A stretch of 64,000 nucleotides of DNA from Adhaeribacter swui (GTDB lineage Bacteria; Bacteroidota; Bacteroidia; Cytophagales; Hymenobacteraceae), in the NCBI RefSeq assembly GCF_014217805.1, contig NZ_CP055156.1, forward strand, positions 3,230,585 through 3,294,584. The letters are read 5' to 3'. Both the position numbers and the translations under genes were made by a program. Of the stretch, positions 44,752-53,122 are shown one piece after another. The notes under the pieces were generated by a model. That model was given only the letters and a program-made list of their open reading frames with translations. It was not told where the DNA came from and did no database searches. Each line of letters begins with the position of its first letter. Position 1 is the first letter of the stretch.

Positions 44752-45158
44752 TTACTGTTGCATACGGGCCATTTCTTCTGTTTTTGCTTCCGAAGAAGAT
44801 GCTTCCCGAACAAAGCCAGCATGGTAGCGGAAAATAGTGGCTCCTAAATGTTGCACGGCCTCCGCGGCCTCTTTGCTTAGGTTGCCGAACACTTCAAAGC
44901 GGGTAATCGGGGCAACGGCTAAAAGCTCGGGTAACATGGGGCCAACATGCGCGAAATGAGCTAGAATTGCTTCTGAATTTTGAAACTTCTCTGTCAGGTA
45001 CGCTTTACTTTCATCGTGGTTCAGGTAAATCTGAAAAGCAGTTGTGCCAGGTTCGTTGTTCTGAATGGCTTCTAAAAAATTTTGAATAATCTTTCTGAAT
45101 TCCTCTGTTTTGCCTGGGAAATGGTAAGTTCTACGGTGTATTGTACTTGCTCGGCCAT
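44752..45158 (-). pseudogene. Antibiotic-biosynthesis-monooxygenase-like (ABM) gene, single-base frameshift
   Basis: An ATG at 45158 opens MAEQVQYTVELTIS in one frame; the continuation, GKTEEFRKIIQNFLEAIQNN, EPGTTAFQIYLNHDESKAYL and RFEVFGNLSKEAAEAVQHLG to the TAA at 44752, is one frame over. The join is at about 45113, where the coding strand reads CCCAGGCAAAAC; one extra G would restore ...SQGKTEEF. The span is 407 bp, one short of 136 codons, so a single base is missing. The restored 135-residue product is a dimeric alpha/beta-barrel of the ABM/YgiN type. Real inactivation or a homopolymer sequencing error are both possible. Confidence 0.78.
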
Positions 45159-45586
45159 CGCTTGTTTTTTAAAATTTAAACTGGAAGTGGGTAAATAACT
45201 ATCCTGAAAATGTTGTTTTTAAGCCTGTTTTCTTTGTTGTTTCTTTTAATAAAGTGAGCGCATTTTATCATTATTGTTTTAAACCCGCTTTACTGATTTT
45301 TTCAGTATTTTTTCAGAAAATATAGACCACAACCACTCTTTTCGCCCATAAAACAATAGAATGCTCCTTTAATAAATAATACGCAGGGGTAGCTGCTATT
45401 TGCTGTATATAGCTAAGTAAAAAGGCGGAGGTTATTTTAAAAAAGAAGAGTTAACTGATTTTTATTGCCCTGATTTTTAATAATTTATTTAGCTAAAACA
45501 AAAAAATCCCGTAGGGTAGTACAAAGGCTCTGGCGCACTTTAACTAAAACAGGCCAACGCATGCAGCCCAGAAAATTTGTACGACG
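45159..45586. other. 430-bp divergent gap, no gene seen
   Basis: AT-rich stretch between the broken ABM-like gene and the LEA14-like gene. No hairpin, repeat or reading frame of note; probably divergent promoters. Confidence 0.4.
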
Positions 45587-46597
45587 ATGAATAGTAAAAA
45601 GAAAAACACTTCCTGGATAATCGGGCTAATTATTTTGGCGGCCATCATAGCGGTAATTTTTGCAGTAGTAAAATTTAAAAAATCAGATAAGGAAGTGGCC
45701 GATTACATTGTGCCAAAGTTGTCGTTTCGGCAAATGCAGCTTACCAACCTTACCCAAAACCGGGCCGATGTGAAAATGCGGATGATTATTGATAACCCGG
45801 CACCCATTGGGTTTAAGATCGATAGTTTATATTATACAATTTCTATTGCTGACCAGGAAGTAGCCCGCACTACTTACCCCGATACCCTGCGGTTAAAAGC
45901 CAAAGACAGTACCGAGCTTACCTTGCCGCTTACCTTATACTACGATAAACTAAAAGACCTAACCGACCGCTTAGCAAACCAAGGCCAGGACAGTGTGCAG
46001 TACCAGATAAATGCCACCATTTTTTCTGCTACCAAACTACTACCCAAAGATGAGTTTAATTTAAAAGTAGAGAAAAAGCTGCCTTTAATAACTGTGCCCG
46101 ATGTAAAAATTACCAATTTAAAAGTGAATGATTTAAAATTGAAAGGCGCTACCATGCAAGTAGAAGCCGCCGTACGGAACCGCAACGTTTTCCCGATTAG
46201 TTTTAAAGACCTGGCCTATACCGTGCAGATTGAAGATAACGAACCCGTAGAAGGCAACAAGCCCGGCATTGTTAAAATACCAGCCAAAGGATCTGCAAAT
46301 TTTACCATTCCGGTAAAGCTTACTTTTAAAGAAATGGGCAAAACTGTGTTGGATTTTATTCGGGAAGGCAAAGACTTAAACTACAACGTAAAATTAAAAA
46401 CCGAGCTTACTTCGGAATCAGACGTAATTAAAGACAGTAAAATTAACCTGAATGCTACCGGGAAATTAAAAACCTTAATGGATGCCGCCAAAGAAAAAGC
46501 CGACGAGAAAAAAGCCGAAAAGAAAGAAGAACGCAAAGAGCGCCGGGAAGAACGACGCGAAGAACGGCAGGCGAAGCGCGAAGAAGCAAAAAGTTAA
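45587..46597 (+). CDS. Membrane-anchored LEA14-like (WHy domain) protein
   Basis: A 336-residue protein with one N-terminal transmembrane segment (about 10-28, WIIGLIILAAIIAVIFAVV). Two LEA-2/WHy-type beta-sandwich repeats follow: residues about 50-170 (NRADVKMRMIIDNPAPIGFKIDSLYYTISIADQEV) and about 180-290 (LKGATMQVEAAVRNRNVFPISFKDLAYTVQIEDNEPV). The last 40 residues are a highly charged Lys/Glu/Arg coiled coil (EKKAEKKEERKERREERREE). Such proteins are linked to desiccation and envelope stress in plants and bacteria; here the domain would face the periplasm. It is monocistronic and ends before a terminator. Confidence 0.82.
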   Translation: MNSKKKNTSWIIGLIILAAIIAVIFAVVKFKKSDKEVADYIVPKLSFRQMQLTNLTQNRADVKMRMIIDNPAPIGFKIDSLYYTISIADQEVARTTYPDTLRLKAKDSTELTLPLTLYYDKLKDLTDRLANQGQDSVQYQINATIFSATKLLPKDEFNLKVEKKLPLITVPDVKITNLKVNDLKLKGATMQVEAAVRNRNVFPISFKDLAYTVQIEDNEPVEGNKPGIVKIPAKGSANFTIPVKLTFKEMGKTVLDFIREGKDLNYNVKLKTELTSESDVIKDSKINLNATGKLKTLMDAAKEKADEKKAEKKEERKERREERREERQAKREEAKS

Positions 46598-46682
46598 TGT
46601 TTTTTACTATCATTGAATAAAGCTGCGCCACTTAAATTTTAAAAATTTAAAACATAAATGAGCGCGATGCTAATAGCGGGAT

Positions 46683-46718
46683 AATAAAAAAGCCAGGACA
46701 TGCCCTGGCTTTTTTATT
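46683..46718. terminator. Bidirectional intrinsic terminator
   Basis: A 15-bp stem (46683-46697 with 46704-46718), core AAAAAAGCCAGG, loop of 6 nt, between the convergent LEA14-like and PAP2 genes. Confidence 0.9.
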
Positions 46719-46741
46719 ATTTTAAAATTTTAAAAAATAAG

Positions 46742-48286
46742 TTAATCAGCGCCATCGGTTTTGGCCCGGGCTATGGCGTAATCACCAATTTTACCGCCGG
46801 TATCTAAGCCGGCCTGGCAATCTGAGCGATAGTGGATGCCGCCGTACATGCGGGAATTAGATGCTTCCAGGGCCATGGTTTTGTACTCGGCCGCTTTTTC
46901 CGGAACTAAATAACCCAGAATAGTGGCAGCCGCTCCGCTAAAAGTAGAGTGGCCCGAAATATATGCCGGAAAATTAGGCACCCCGGTCAAGGTTTTAATC
47001 TTAGGATTTAACTGGCAGGGCCGGGCATTAAAGTAATGGTATTTGGTATTCCAGCACATAATGGCCGCATCCATCATCGAGGCATTTAATAAGGCGTAAT
47101 TTCGAGCCCAACGTACTTCGCTGTAGCCTTTTTTTACAAAATCTTCGGTGGCAATGGCATTCCAGTGACCGGGCGGGGTGTAGGTGCCAACGCCATCGGC
47201 CCAGAAGTTAACAATGCGCATCCGTTCGCGGGTAGGGTTCTCCGTATAATTCAATACTTCGTCCAATTCTTTTTTCATTTCTGCCGAAGTAGCTGATGGC
47301 GGCGGGCCGGGCCGTAAACTAGGCACGGCATCTGTGCCAAAAAGGATCGGTTTTACGTTGCCAAAAAACGGCAGCATGGGCGGACGTTTTGGGGTTTCCA
47401 GAGAGTACCAAGGCGTTTCGCCTTTGGCTTTGCAATCATCTTCTAGTTTGGTCCAAAGGGCCGGGTTTCCGCCAGCCGCGCCCATGCCATCGGTTTTGGC
47501 GCGCTGAATAATTTTTCGGGCCACCCAGCGGCCCAAAGAATCGCCGGCAGCAATATCGCTTTTCACATTAGCGCCACTCCATAAACGGTAATTTTTTTCT
47601 TCTTCGGCCATTTTTTTTAAATATTCCAAATCCGCCGGAAATAACAACTTCATCATTTCAATGGAGGCTCCCGCTATTACCGCATCTTCGGAGGGGTAAG
47701 CGGCCAAATCACTTTTCGGCACCATTGGCTGAATGGCGTTATCTACCTGGTAAGGAGCTGGCCGGTTAAATGCGGTTTTAAAATGATGGGCCATTACCAA
47801 AGCATCGTATTGCGCAATGCTTACGTAGGCGTAAGCCCGGGCAGCATAAGGTGGATTGGAAAACGGAAATATGGGGTAAGCAAAAGGATTAGCGGCGCTC
47901 GGTACCGGATAGGTATTATCGTCGTTCTGGTACGGCGGTAAATTGTGTTTAGCTACCAACTCACGCATAATTTCGTTCCAGCGTAGGACGCTGCCGGCTT
48001 TCCAGAAATTAATAATGCGTTTTTGCTCGCTGGTTAAGTTTTGGGTGGCTTTTTTTAATTCCTGCAGTTCTTGTTGGTAGTCAGCAGAGCTGGTAGGCTG
48101 GGGGGCAGGTACCGGAAAATCAGTAGCCGAAGCAGCAATCATGGTAGTCCAGGTGCCGGCATCCGCATCGGTTTTGGAGGGCTGTAAGGCCGGATAAGCG
48201 GCGTTTGTTTCCTCAATTTCTTTATCGCAGGAAGCTAAATAGCACAAGCAAAAACAAGTACTTATATAAATAAAAACCTTTTTCAT
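46742..48286 (-). CDS. PAP2/vanadium-haloperoxidase-like phosphatase lipoprotein
   Basis: A 514-residue lipoprotein (MKKVFIYISTCFCLCYLASC, Cys20). The PAP2 active-site motifs are all near the C-terminus: FNARPCQLNP, then SGHSTFSGAAATILGYLVP and GGIHYRSDCQAGLDTG, which match the KX6RP, SGH and RX5HX2D-type blocks of the vanadium-haloperoxidase/PAP2 fold. The long N-terminal helical domain is typical of the haloperoxidase branch. It may hydrolyse phosphate esters or act as a haloperoxidase; sequence alone does not decide. It lies 14 bp downstream of the beta-barrel gene at 48301, so the two form an operon and probably act together at the outer membrane. Confidence 0.85.
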   Translation of the reverse strand: MKKVFIYISTCFCLCYLASCDKEIEETNAAYPALQPSKTDADAGTWTTMIAASATDFPVPAPQPTSSADYQQELQELKKATQNLTSEQKRIINFWKAGSVLRWNEIMRELVAKHNLPPYQNDDNTYPVPSAANPFAYPIFPFSNPPYAARAYAYVSIAQYDALVMAHHFKTAFNRPAPYQVDNAIQPMVPKSDLAAYPSEDAVIAGASIEMMKLLFPADLEYLKKMAEEEKNYRLWSGANVKSDIAAGDSLGRWVARKIIQRAKTDGMGAAGGNPALWTKLEDDCKAKGETPWYSLETPKRPPMLPFFGNVKPILFGTDAVPSLRPGPPPSATSAEMKKELDEVLNYTENPTRERMRIVNFWADGVGTYTPPGHWNAIATEDFVKKGYSEVRWARNYALLNASMMDAAIMCWNTKYHYFNARPCQLNPKIKTLTGVPNFPAYISGHSTFSGAAATILGYLVPEKAAEYKTMALEASNSRMYGGIHYRSDCQAGLDTGGKIGDYAIARAKTDGAD

Positions 48287-48300
48287 TCTGGATGTAAAAA

Positions 48301-49239
48301 TTAATTGTTGGCGGATTTAGGAGATAAATTAAAAATATAATCAACGCCGGCCATAAAACCGGTAGCCTGACCCACATTGCGGCCTGCTACGGTATGCCAG
48401 GCATTGGCATGAAAACCTAAAGATGGAATTTTAGCCAGGTAATGTTTGGCTTCCACGCCTACTTTGGTGCTGTTCATTTGGTTGCTCACAAAAGGCATGT
48501 CGTTTTTCCGGATATCAAACCCGCCGAAAGTAGTCATGTTATCCACGAAAACTTCGGCGATGAGGCGGGGCGTGCGGTAACCGGTGCGCAACTGAAAATT
48601 ACCGGCATCGGGCATTGCTACTTCGTGCGAATTAATCTGGTGATCGGTGTAATAAGCCGGGCGGTCTATTTCTACGTTGCTGCGGTGCATGTAAGCGCCC
48701 GAAACTGTTACAAAAAGCTTATTCACTTTTACATCGGCAATTAAGCGGCCACTTAAAACCCGGCTGCCTAAACCAATGCACATGGGTAAAAAGTCGATAT
48801 TATACTTGTTAGATGGCGTAGAGTAACCACCTACGGCAAACAGCGAAATGGTTTGTGAGCCAAATTGTTGTTGCCAGGGACGCCATTTTACAAATACGCC
48901 CAGGTCCTGAAAGCCGCCTAAACCATTTAAAGTGCCTTGGGTGGCATGAATTTTTACGTAAGGCAAAGAAGCCATCACGTTTAAATTATCTTTAATGCCG
49001 TAGTTTACCATCAGCATGGCCGACTTAGTAGAAACCTGGCCCAGGTTATCGTTATCGCGTTTAAAGGTGCCTTCCCAGTAATTTGTCCAGCTATTATAAC
49101 CCACTGAGCCAGCTATACAAAGCTTGCGGGTGCCCATCATCAAAGCATCCTGCTCGGTTTGCGCCTTGGTTAAGAATGGCATAAAGGCAAGAAAGAGTAA
49201 AATAATTTTTGGAATAAAAGGGTAAAAGTTTGTTTTCAT
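48301..49239 (-). CDS. Outer-membrane beta-barrel protein (MetA-of-phenol/OmpA-like channel family)
   Basis: A 312-residue protein with signal peptide (MKTNFYPFIPKIILLFLAFMPFLTKAQ). The mature part alternates amphipathic strands with aromatic girdles: KLCIAGSVGYNSWTNYWEGTF, DNLNVMASLPYVKIHATQG, LGVFVKWRPW, LIADVKVNKLFVTVSGAYMH and GVEAKHYLAKIPSLGFHANAWHTV. This fits the MetA-pathway-of-phenol-degradation or transporter-like barrel family. It is the first gene of the operon with the PAP2 lipoprotein and could import its substrate or product. No ligand is evident. Confidence 0.75.
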   Translation of the reverse strand: MKTNFYPFIPKIILLFLAFMPFLTKAQTEQDALMMGTRKLCIAGSVGYNSWTNYWEGTFKRDNDNLGQVSTKSAMLMVNYGIKDNLNVMASLPYVKIHATQGTLNGLGGFQDLGVFVKWRPWQQQFGSQTISLFAVGGYSTPSNKYNIDFLPMCIGLGSRVLSGRLIADVKVNKLFVTVSGAYMHRSNVEIDRPAYYTDHQINSHEVAMPDAGNFQLRTGYRTPRLIAEVFVDNMTTFGGFDIRKNDMPFVSNQMNSTKVGVEAKHYLAKIPSLGFHANAWHTVAGRNVGQATGFMAGVDYIFNLSPKSANN

Positions 49240-49964
49240 GGATGATTAATAAAGTAAATAATTTAAAAAATCAGGTGTGTGCAATTAGCTCGGGAGGGCA
49301 ATATGCTCTTAGCGTATACATTAAAGAACAAAAATTCAGGGGAGGTAGCGTACAGGTAAAATCATATTTTAATGTTTATAGTAATAATACAGTAACTAAA
49401 ATCAAAAACCCGCGTTTAAGGCTTTGCTTTTTCAAATTAGGAAAAATATGTAACAAGTAGAATATTAAAATTTGAAAAGTAAAAAAATTTAATAAATTAA
49501 AGGTGAATTAGCACTTTTCGTTAACGCTCCATTAATTAAAGCTGAAGTTTGTTGCATAATTTATATACCCGGGAACACTTTTACAGAATCAAATGCCGCC
49601 TGGTTCTCTGGTTTTTAGCTCAAGGTAAGCTTCGGCTTATTTGTCTTAATTATCTTAAATTAATTAATAGTTGTCCGTAGTAATTGCAAATTGCAATTTT
49701 TAATCCGTGTTAATACCATAAAATATAGGTGTAAATACGGTAAGAGTGTTGTTTTAAATTGCTTTCTGTTTGGATTTATGCGGGCGTTAGAAGTAAAATC
49801 TAACAGTGGTGGGGTCCTTCAAATAATAATTGACATTTGTACTTTAAATATCGCCAATTTCTGAAAAATAAAATGAGTATTTACGCCGGAACATTCCGTA
49901 TATCTTTCGGGCTGCAAACGAGTAAAAGAGCTTAAACTAACAACAAAAAGAAGTAAAATTAAGC
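49240..49964. other. 725-bp divergent gap with one small palindrome
   Basis: Long AT-rich gap. It holds ATTGCAA-A-TTGCAAT at 49683-49697, an odd-centred palindrome that might be an operator for one of the flanking genes. A 76-codon plus-strand frame at the left edge looks non-coding. No RNA gene recognised. Confidence 0.4.
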
Positions 49965-50159
49965 ATGGCAGTGCAGACCATAGAAACTATTCGGGTACCG
50001 GTATGTCTGGATACCAATCAGCAAGTAATTGCAATGTTTACTATTAACCGGGCGTATGAACCTGAATTTGGGGCTTTGTGTCGGGAGTTAGGCGGGTTGC
50101 CAACTTTAGAGGAGGCAGAAGCTTGGTTAAAAACTTTAGAGGAAAGAAAAGAGGTTTAG
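49965..50159 (+). CDS. Small hypothetical protein (64 aa)
   Basis: A 64-residue soluble protein: MAVQTIETIRVPVCLDTNQQ ... ending EEAEAWLKTLEERKEV. A strand-rich first half is followed by a helix. No domain is recognised. It is likely a real gene because its codon use fits the genome and a clear terminator lies 10 bp after the stop. Its closing AEAWLKTL resembles the final helix of the SpoIIAA/STAS-like proteins in this window, but the rest does not match, so I do not assign it to that family. Confidence 0.6.
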   Translation: MAVQTIETIRVPVCLDTNQQVIAMFTINRAYEPEFGALCRELGGLPTLEEAEAWLKTLEERKEV

Positions 50160-50168
50160 GTTGATGAT

Positions 50169-50195
50169 AAAGCCTCTGCTTTAAGCGGAGGCTTT
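50169..50195 (+). terminator. Intrinsic terminator
   Basis: Stem AAAGCCTCTGC (50169-50179) with GCGGAGGCTTT (50185-50195), one wobble, then a long T-run, after the 64-residue gene. Confidence 0.87.
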
Positions 50196-50236
50196 TTTTT
50201 AAATTTTTACTTTTTACAAAATACCGGAATTGCCTA

Positions 50237-50662
50237 CTAGGGGCACATCATATTATTCCGCACAAATTGCTGTAATACCGATGAAGCAGATTCTTCTGGC
50301 TCCGGCAGTTGGTTCAGAAAAACCGGGCTAGCCGGATTAATATAACCCGGTAGAGTGGTTAAGGCTGCTTCGGTCACTCCTTTAAATCCCATACTCCAAT
50401 CTTTAAACAAGCGGTGGCTGATCTGGCCGTCGGCTAGTTTAATAATGTTCGTATGTAAATAATCTTTTTCTATTTTAGCATATAGCTTTCTTAAAGCAGC
50501 TTCTTCTCCTTCAATTAATTGCACATAATGTTCGCCGCTGTATAACAACATGCCGGTAATATTGTCCCGTTCGTTGTTGCGTCGAAAACGGGCTAACATT
50601 TCCTGCAGTTCTGCTTCATGTACAGAAATAACCGCGGTACTTATGTACATAATTTGATGCAT
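50237..50662 (-). CDS. BLUF-domain blue-light sensor
   Basis: A 141-residue single-domain flavoprotein. It aligns with BLUF photoreceptors: Tyr6 in QIMYIS, Asn30 in FRRNNERDNITG, Gln48 in EHYVQLIEG, Trp89 and Met91 in DWSMGF, the residues that surround FAD and drive the red-shifted signalling state. There is no output domain, so signal must pass to a partner by protein contact. The neighbour on the same strand, about 550 bp upstream, is a SpoIIAA/STAS-like protein, a possible partner. Cytosolic. Confidence 0.9.
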   Translation of the reverse strand: MHQIMYISTAVISVHEAELQEMLARFRRNNERDNITGMLLYSGEHYVQLIEGEEAALRKLYAKIEKDYLHTNIIKLADGQISHRLFKDWSMGFKGVTEAALTTLPGYINPASPVFLNQLPEPEESASSVLQQFVRNNMMCP

Positions 50663-51210
50663 CGGTACTTTTAAGAATTTTTAAAAATTTACATTTTAAC
50701 CAACTGAGAATAAAAGTAAATAACCTCACTGGCAAAAGTATCAAGATATTAGATGCTACACTTTTGCGCTTATAAACAGCTTAGAATAGTATCTGATTAC
50801 CGTAATACATTACTTAATCTTAGCCAAGTACTTCAGTTTTATAACTACCCCCGGAAAAACCAACCAGCCCGCCAGAAAATTTGCGGTAAAACAAAGCCAA
50901 ATTTATCCATCAGGTTAAAAAGCAAGTAAGCGAATCTAATCCTTTTGGTTAAGTTTAAATTTAAGGATAAGCTGTTTACCGGTTACCCTAATGTTTAATG
51001 CGAAATTTTAAAAATAAGGAAAACAAGCAACTGATTGGTTAAAAATCAAGCAGGTTTCTAGTACAACGGTTGTTGTTCTAGAAACCTGCCTGGTAGATTA
51101 ATTAAACGTTATAGCACTTTAAATGGTTAAATTTTTAAGTGCGTTTTTGGGCGAAAGGATTATGTTCTAAATATTGCTAATGGAAGTTATAATGAATTTG
51201 GGGTAACGTA
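50663..51210. other. 550-bp gap with a terminator, no gene
   Basis: Between the BLUF gene and the STAS-like gene. The strong hairpin at 51050-51089 ends the upstream gene; the other 400 bp are AT-rich with no recognised feature and presumably contain the BLUF promoter. Confidence 0.45.
51050..51089 (-). terminator. Strong hairpin terminator of STAS-like gene C
   Basis: Arms of 18 nt (51050-51067 and 51072-51089) pair with one mismatch; outer stem GCAGGTTTCTAG. On the minus strand a T-rich tail follows, fitting termination of the gene ending at 51211. Confidence 0.8.
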
Positions 51211-51837
51211 TTAAATATTAGGGTATAAGTTTTTAGACTTAAATGCCATTTTATAAAGCAGGTTTGCTTTTTCTTTATACGACTTAACCAAGGTTTGCAA
51301 CGGAGAAACTGTATTTAAAACGGCTGCTTGCGGAGCTTGTAATTTAACGGTTTCTGGTGCTTTAGCGGCTTTTTCTTTTTGGCTGTAAATATTATTTTTA
51401 AACCATGCTGCGGCTCCTTCGGGGGTAGTGCAGATTTCGAAATGGGTATTGGGGTTTTTAACGTATTTCTGCTTTACAATATCGGTTATCTGGTCGATGA
51501 TAAACAATTCTGGTAAAGTATAATTGGCTAAATGCACCAGTTTTGTAATACCGGCTTGCATTACTTTGGGGCAAAATTCGTGCGTTAAGCACCGCTGTAA
51601 GTCAATTGCTGCATAATCTACTTGCCGAACATCGTGTAAAAGCTGGTTTAAGTTATATTGGCTGATGATGGAAGCTACGTAATCGGCGCATGCTGCTACT
51701 TCGTGGGGAGCAGGAGCCTCCGACCAACTTACTTGCACCAAAGATTCTTCTGGGTTAACCAACACCACCGCTTTAAAAGAATGGGCCGCAGTTAAAGAAG
51801 TTGTTTCGGCAATATTAGTAGTAAAAGTAGCGTTCAT
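51211..51837 (-). CDS. SpoIIAA/STAS-like protein C with C-terminal extension
   Basis: A 208-residue soluble protein. Residues about 20-145 match the family of the genes at 13999 and 14546: LVQVSWSEAPAPHEVAACADYVASI, LNQLLHDVRQVDYAAIDLQ, EFCPKVMQAGITKLVHLANYT and a last helix EGAAAWFKNN. About 60 residues follow that the other two lack, Ala/Pro-rich then basic (LVKSYKEKANLLYKMAFKSK), perhaps a binding tail. It lies next to the BLUF gene on the same strand. The family has no known catalytic residues; a role in signal relay is inference from context. Confidence 0.68.
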   Translation of the reverse strand: MNATFTTNIAETTSLTAAHSFKAVVLVNPEESLVQVSWSEAPAPHEVAACADYVASIISQYNLNQLLHDVRQVDYAAIDLQRCLTHEFCPKVMQAGITKLVHLANYTLPELFIIDQITDIVKQKYVKNPNTHFEICTTPEGAAAWFKNNIYSQKEKAAKAPETVKLQAPQAAVLNTVSPLQTLVKSYKEKANLLYKMAFKSKNLYPNI

Positions 51838-52062
51838 GGCGTATTTATTTTTAGTAAGTTGATTAATTGTTTGCGTGTTTAATACCTTACTTTAATAAAA
51901 AGTATGCCTGTATTTCTGCCATATTACCTCCTAAAATCAGAAACATTAGAAAAGCAAGATGCTCTGTTTATAGTACCACGGTAATATAGGATAGTTTATA
52001 TTTTGCTCTAAGTTGTTTTATTTTTTAAAATTTAGCTTATAGGTTTTATACTTACGCACTAA

Positions 52063-52923
52063 ATGGATATAACCCGCATGAAAAAATATAGTTTTTATTT
52101 GCTGGCCGCGGTTGCCCTGTGGGCTGTTGCCTTCGCCAATCAGCTATTGGCAATGAATTCCGTTGCTGAAAATCCGGTAACGGCGGTAGCCTCTAAGTCA
52201 ATAACTCTACGGGTAATGACTTATAATGTACACCATTGTAACCCGCCTTCTAAGCCCGACTTTATAGACATACCGGCTATTGTAAAAGCTATTCAGGCGC
52301 AAAACCCGGACTTAGTTGCTTTGCAGGAAATAGATGTAAATACCCAACGCTCCGGGGCATTTAACCAGGCAGAAGAAATAGCTAAAGCGTTAAACATGAA
52401 ATTCTTTTTTGGGAAAGCCATTGACCATGGTGGCGGCGATTACGGGGTAGCCATTCTCTCGAAATACCCGCTCACCGAAACTACCGTGCACCGCCTGCCT
52501 ACCAAACCCGAAACCAATGGCGAGCCCCGCGTACTAACCACGGCCAAAGTTAAATTACCCAATAACACGACTATCCGGTTTGGGTCAACGCATTTAGATG
52601 CCCAATCAGATTCTGTGAACCGGCAGTTGCAAATTGCCGAAATTGCCCGGATAGCCGCTACCGAAAAACTGCCCTTTATTATTGCCGGCGACTTTAACGC
52701 TTCGCCGGAATCGGGGAGTATTAAAGCCCTGGACCAACATTTTACCCGAACTTGCCAAACCTGCGAACCTACTATTCCGGTAGAGAACCCCACCAAAGCC
52801 ATTGATTTTATTGCTTACACCCCAGCCAAGAAGTTTAAAGTGATAAAAAACACGGTAGTACCCGAAAAATACGCTTCCGATCATTTGCCCGTAGTGGCGG
52901 AGATAAAACTTTCTGGTAAATAG
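52063..52923 (+). CDS. Secreted endonuclease/exonuclease/phosphatase (EEP) family protein
   Basis: A 286-residue protein with a signal sequence; the ATG at 52078 (MKKYSFYLLAAVALWAVAFA) may be the true start, five codons inside the longer frame. EEP motifs are complete: MTYNVHHC (first Asn), NPDLVALQEID (metal Glu), RFGSTHLDAQ (catalytic His region), IIAGDFNASPES (Asp/Asn pair) and YASDHLPVVAEI (final Asp-His). The family cleaves phosphodiesters in nucleic acids or lipids; this periplasmic or secreted member could be a nuclease or sphingomyelinase-like enzyme. Monocistronic, with a terminator 22 bp downstream. Confidence 0.9.
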   Translation: MDITRMKKYSFYLLAAVALWAVAFANQLLAMNSVAENPVTAVASKSITLRVMTYNVHHCNPPSKPDFIDIPAIVKAIQAQNPDLVALQEIDVNTQRSGAFNQAEEIAKALNMKFFFGKAIDHGGGDYGVAILSKYPLTETTVHRLPTKPETNGEPRVLTTAKVKLPNNTTIRFGSTHLDAQSDSVNRQLQIAEIARIAATEKLPFIIAGDFNASPESGSIKALDQHFTRTCQTCEPTIPVENPTKAIDFIAYTPAKKFKVIKNTVVPEKYASDHLPVVAEIKLSGK

Positions 52924-52945
52924 CTACCGCTTCATATAAAAATTT

Positions 52946-52984
52946 AAAAAACGGACAGCTTCTCTCTGGGGCTGTCCGTTTTTT
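52946..52984 (+). terminator. Intrinsic terminator
   Basis: Stem AAAAAACGGACAGC (52946-52959) with its complement (52971-52984), ending in T-run, after the EEP gene. Confidence 0.9.
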
Positions 52985-53122
52985 ATAAGTAGTTCTGTTG
53001 CTTTGATTTACCGGCTATTCCGGATTTACATTATTTTAAATAATTGTTAAGTTTCTTCTTGTATTCTTCGTTTTAGAAAGTAAGATTTACTTTCGCCACC
53101 TATTCTTTACCAGTAAGCTAAT

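Noticed and set aside
49230-49460. 76-codon plus-strand frame overlapping the start of the beta-barrel gene
   Set aside because: Overlaps the start of an established gene on the other strand, and its translation is not protein-like.
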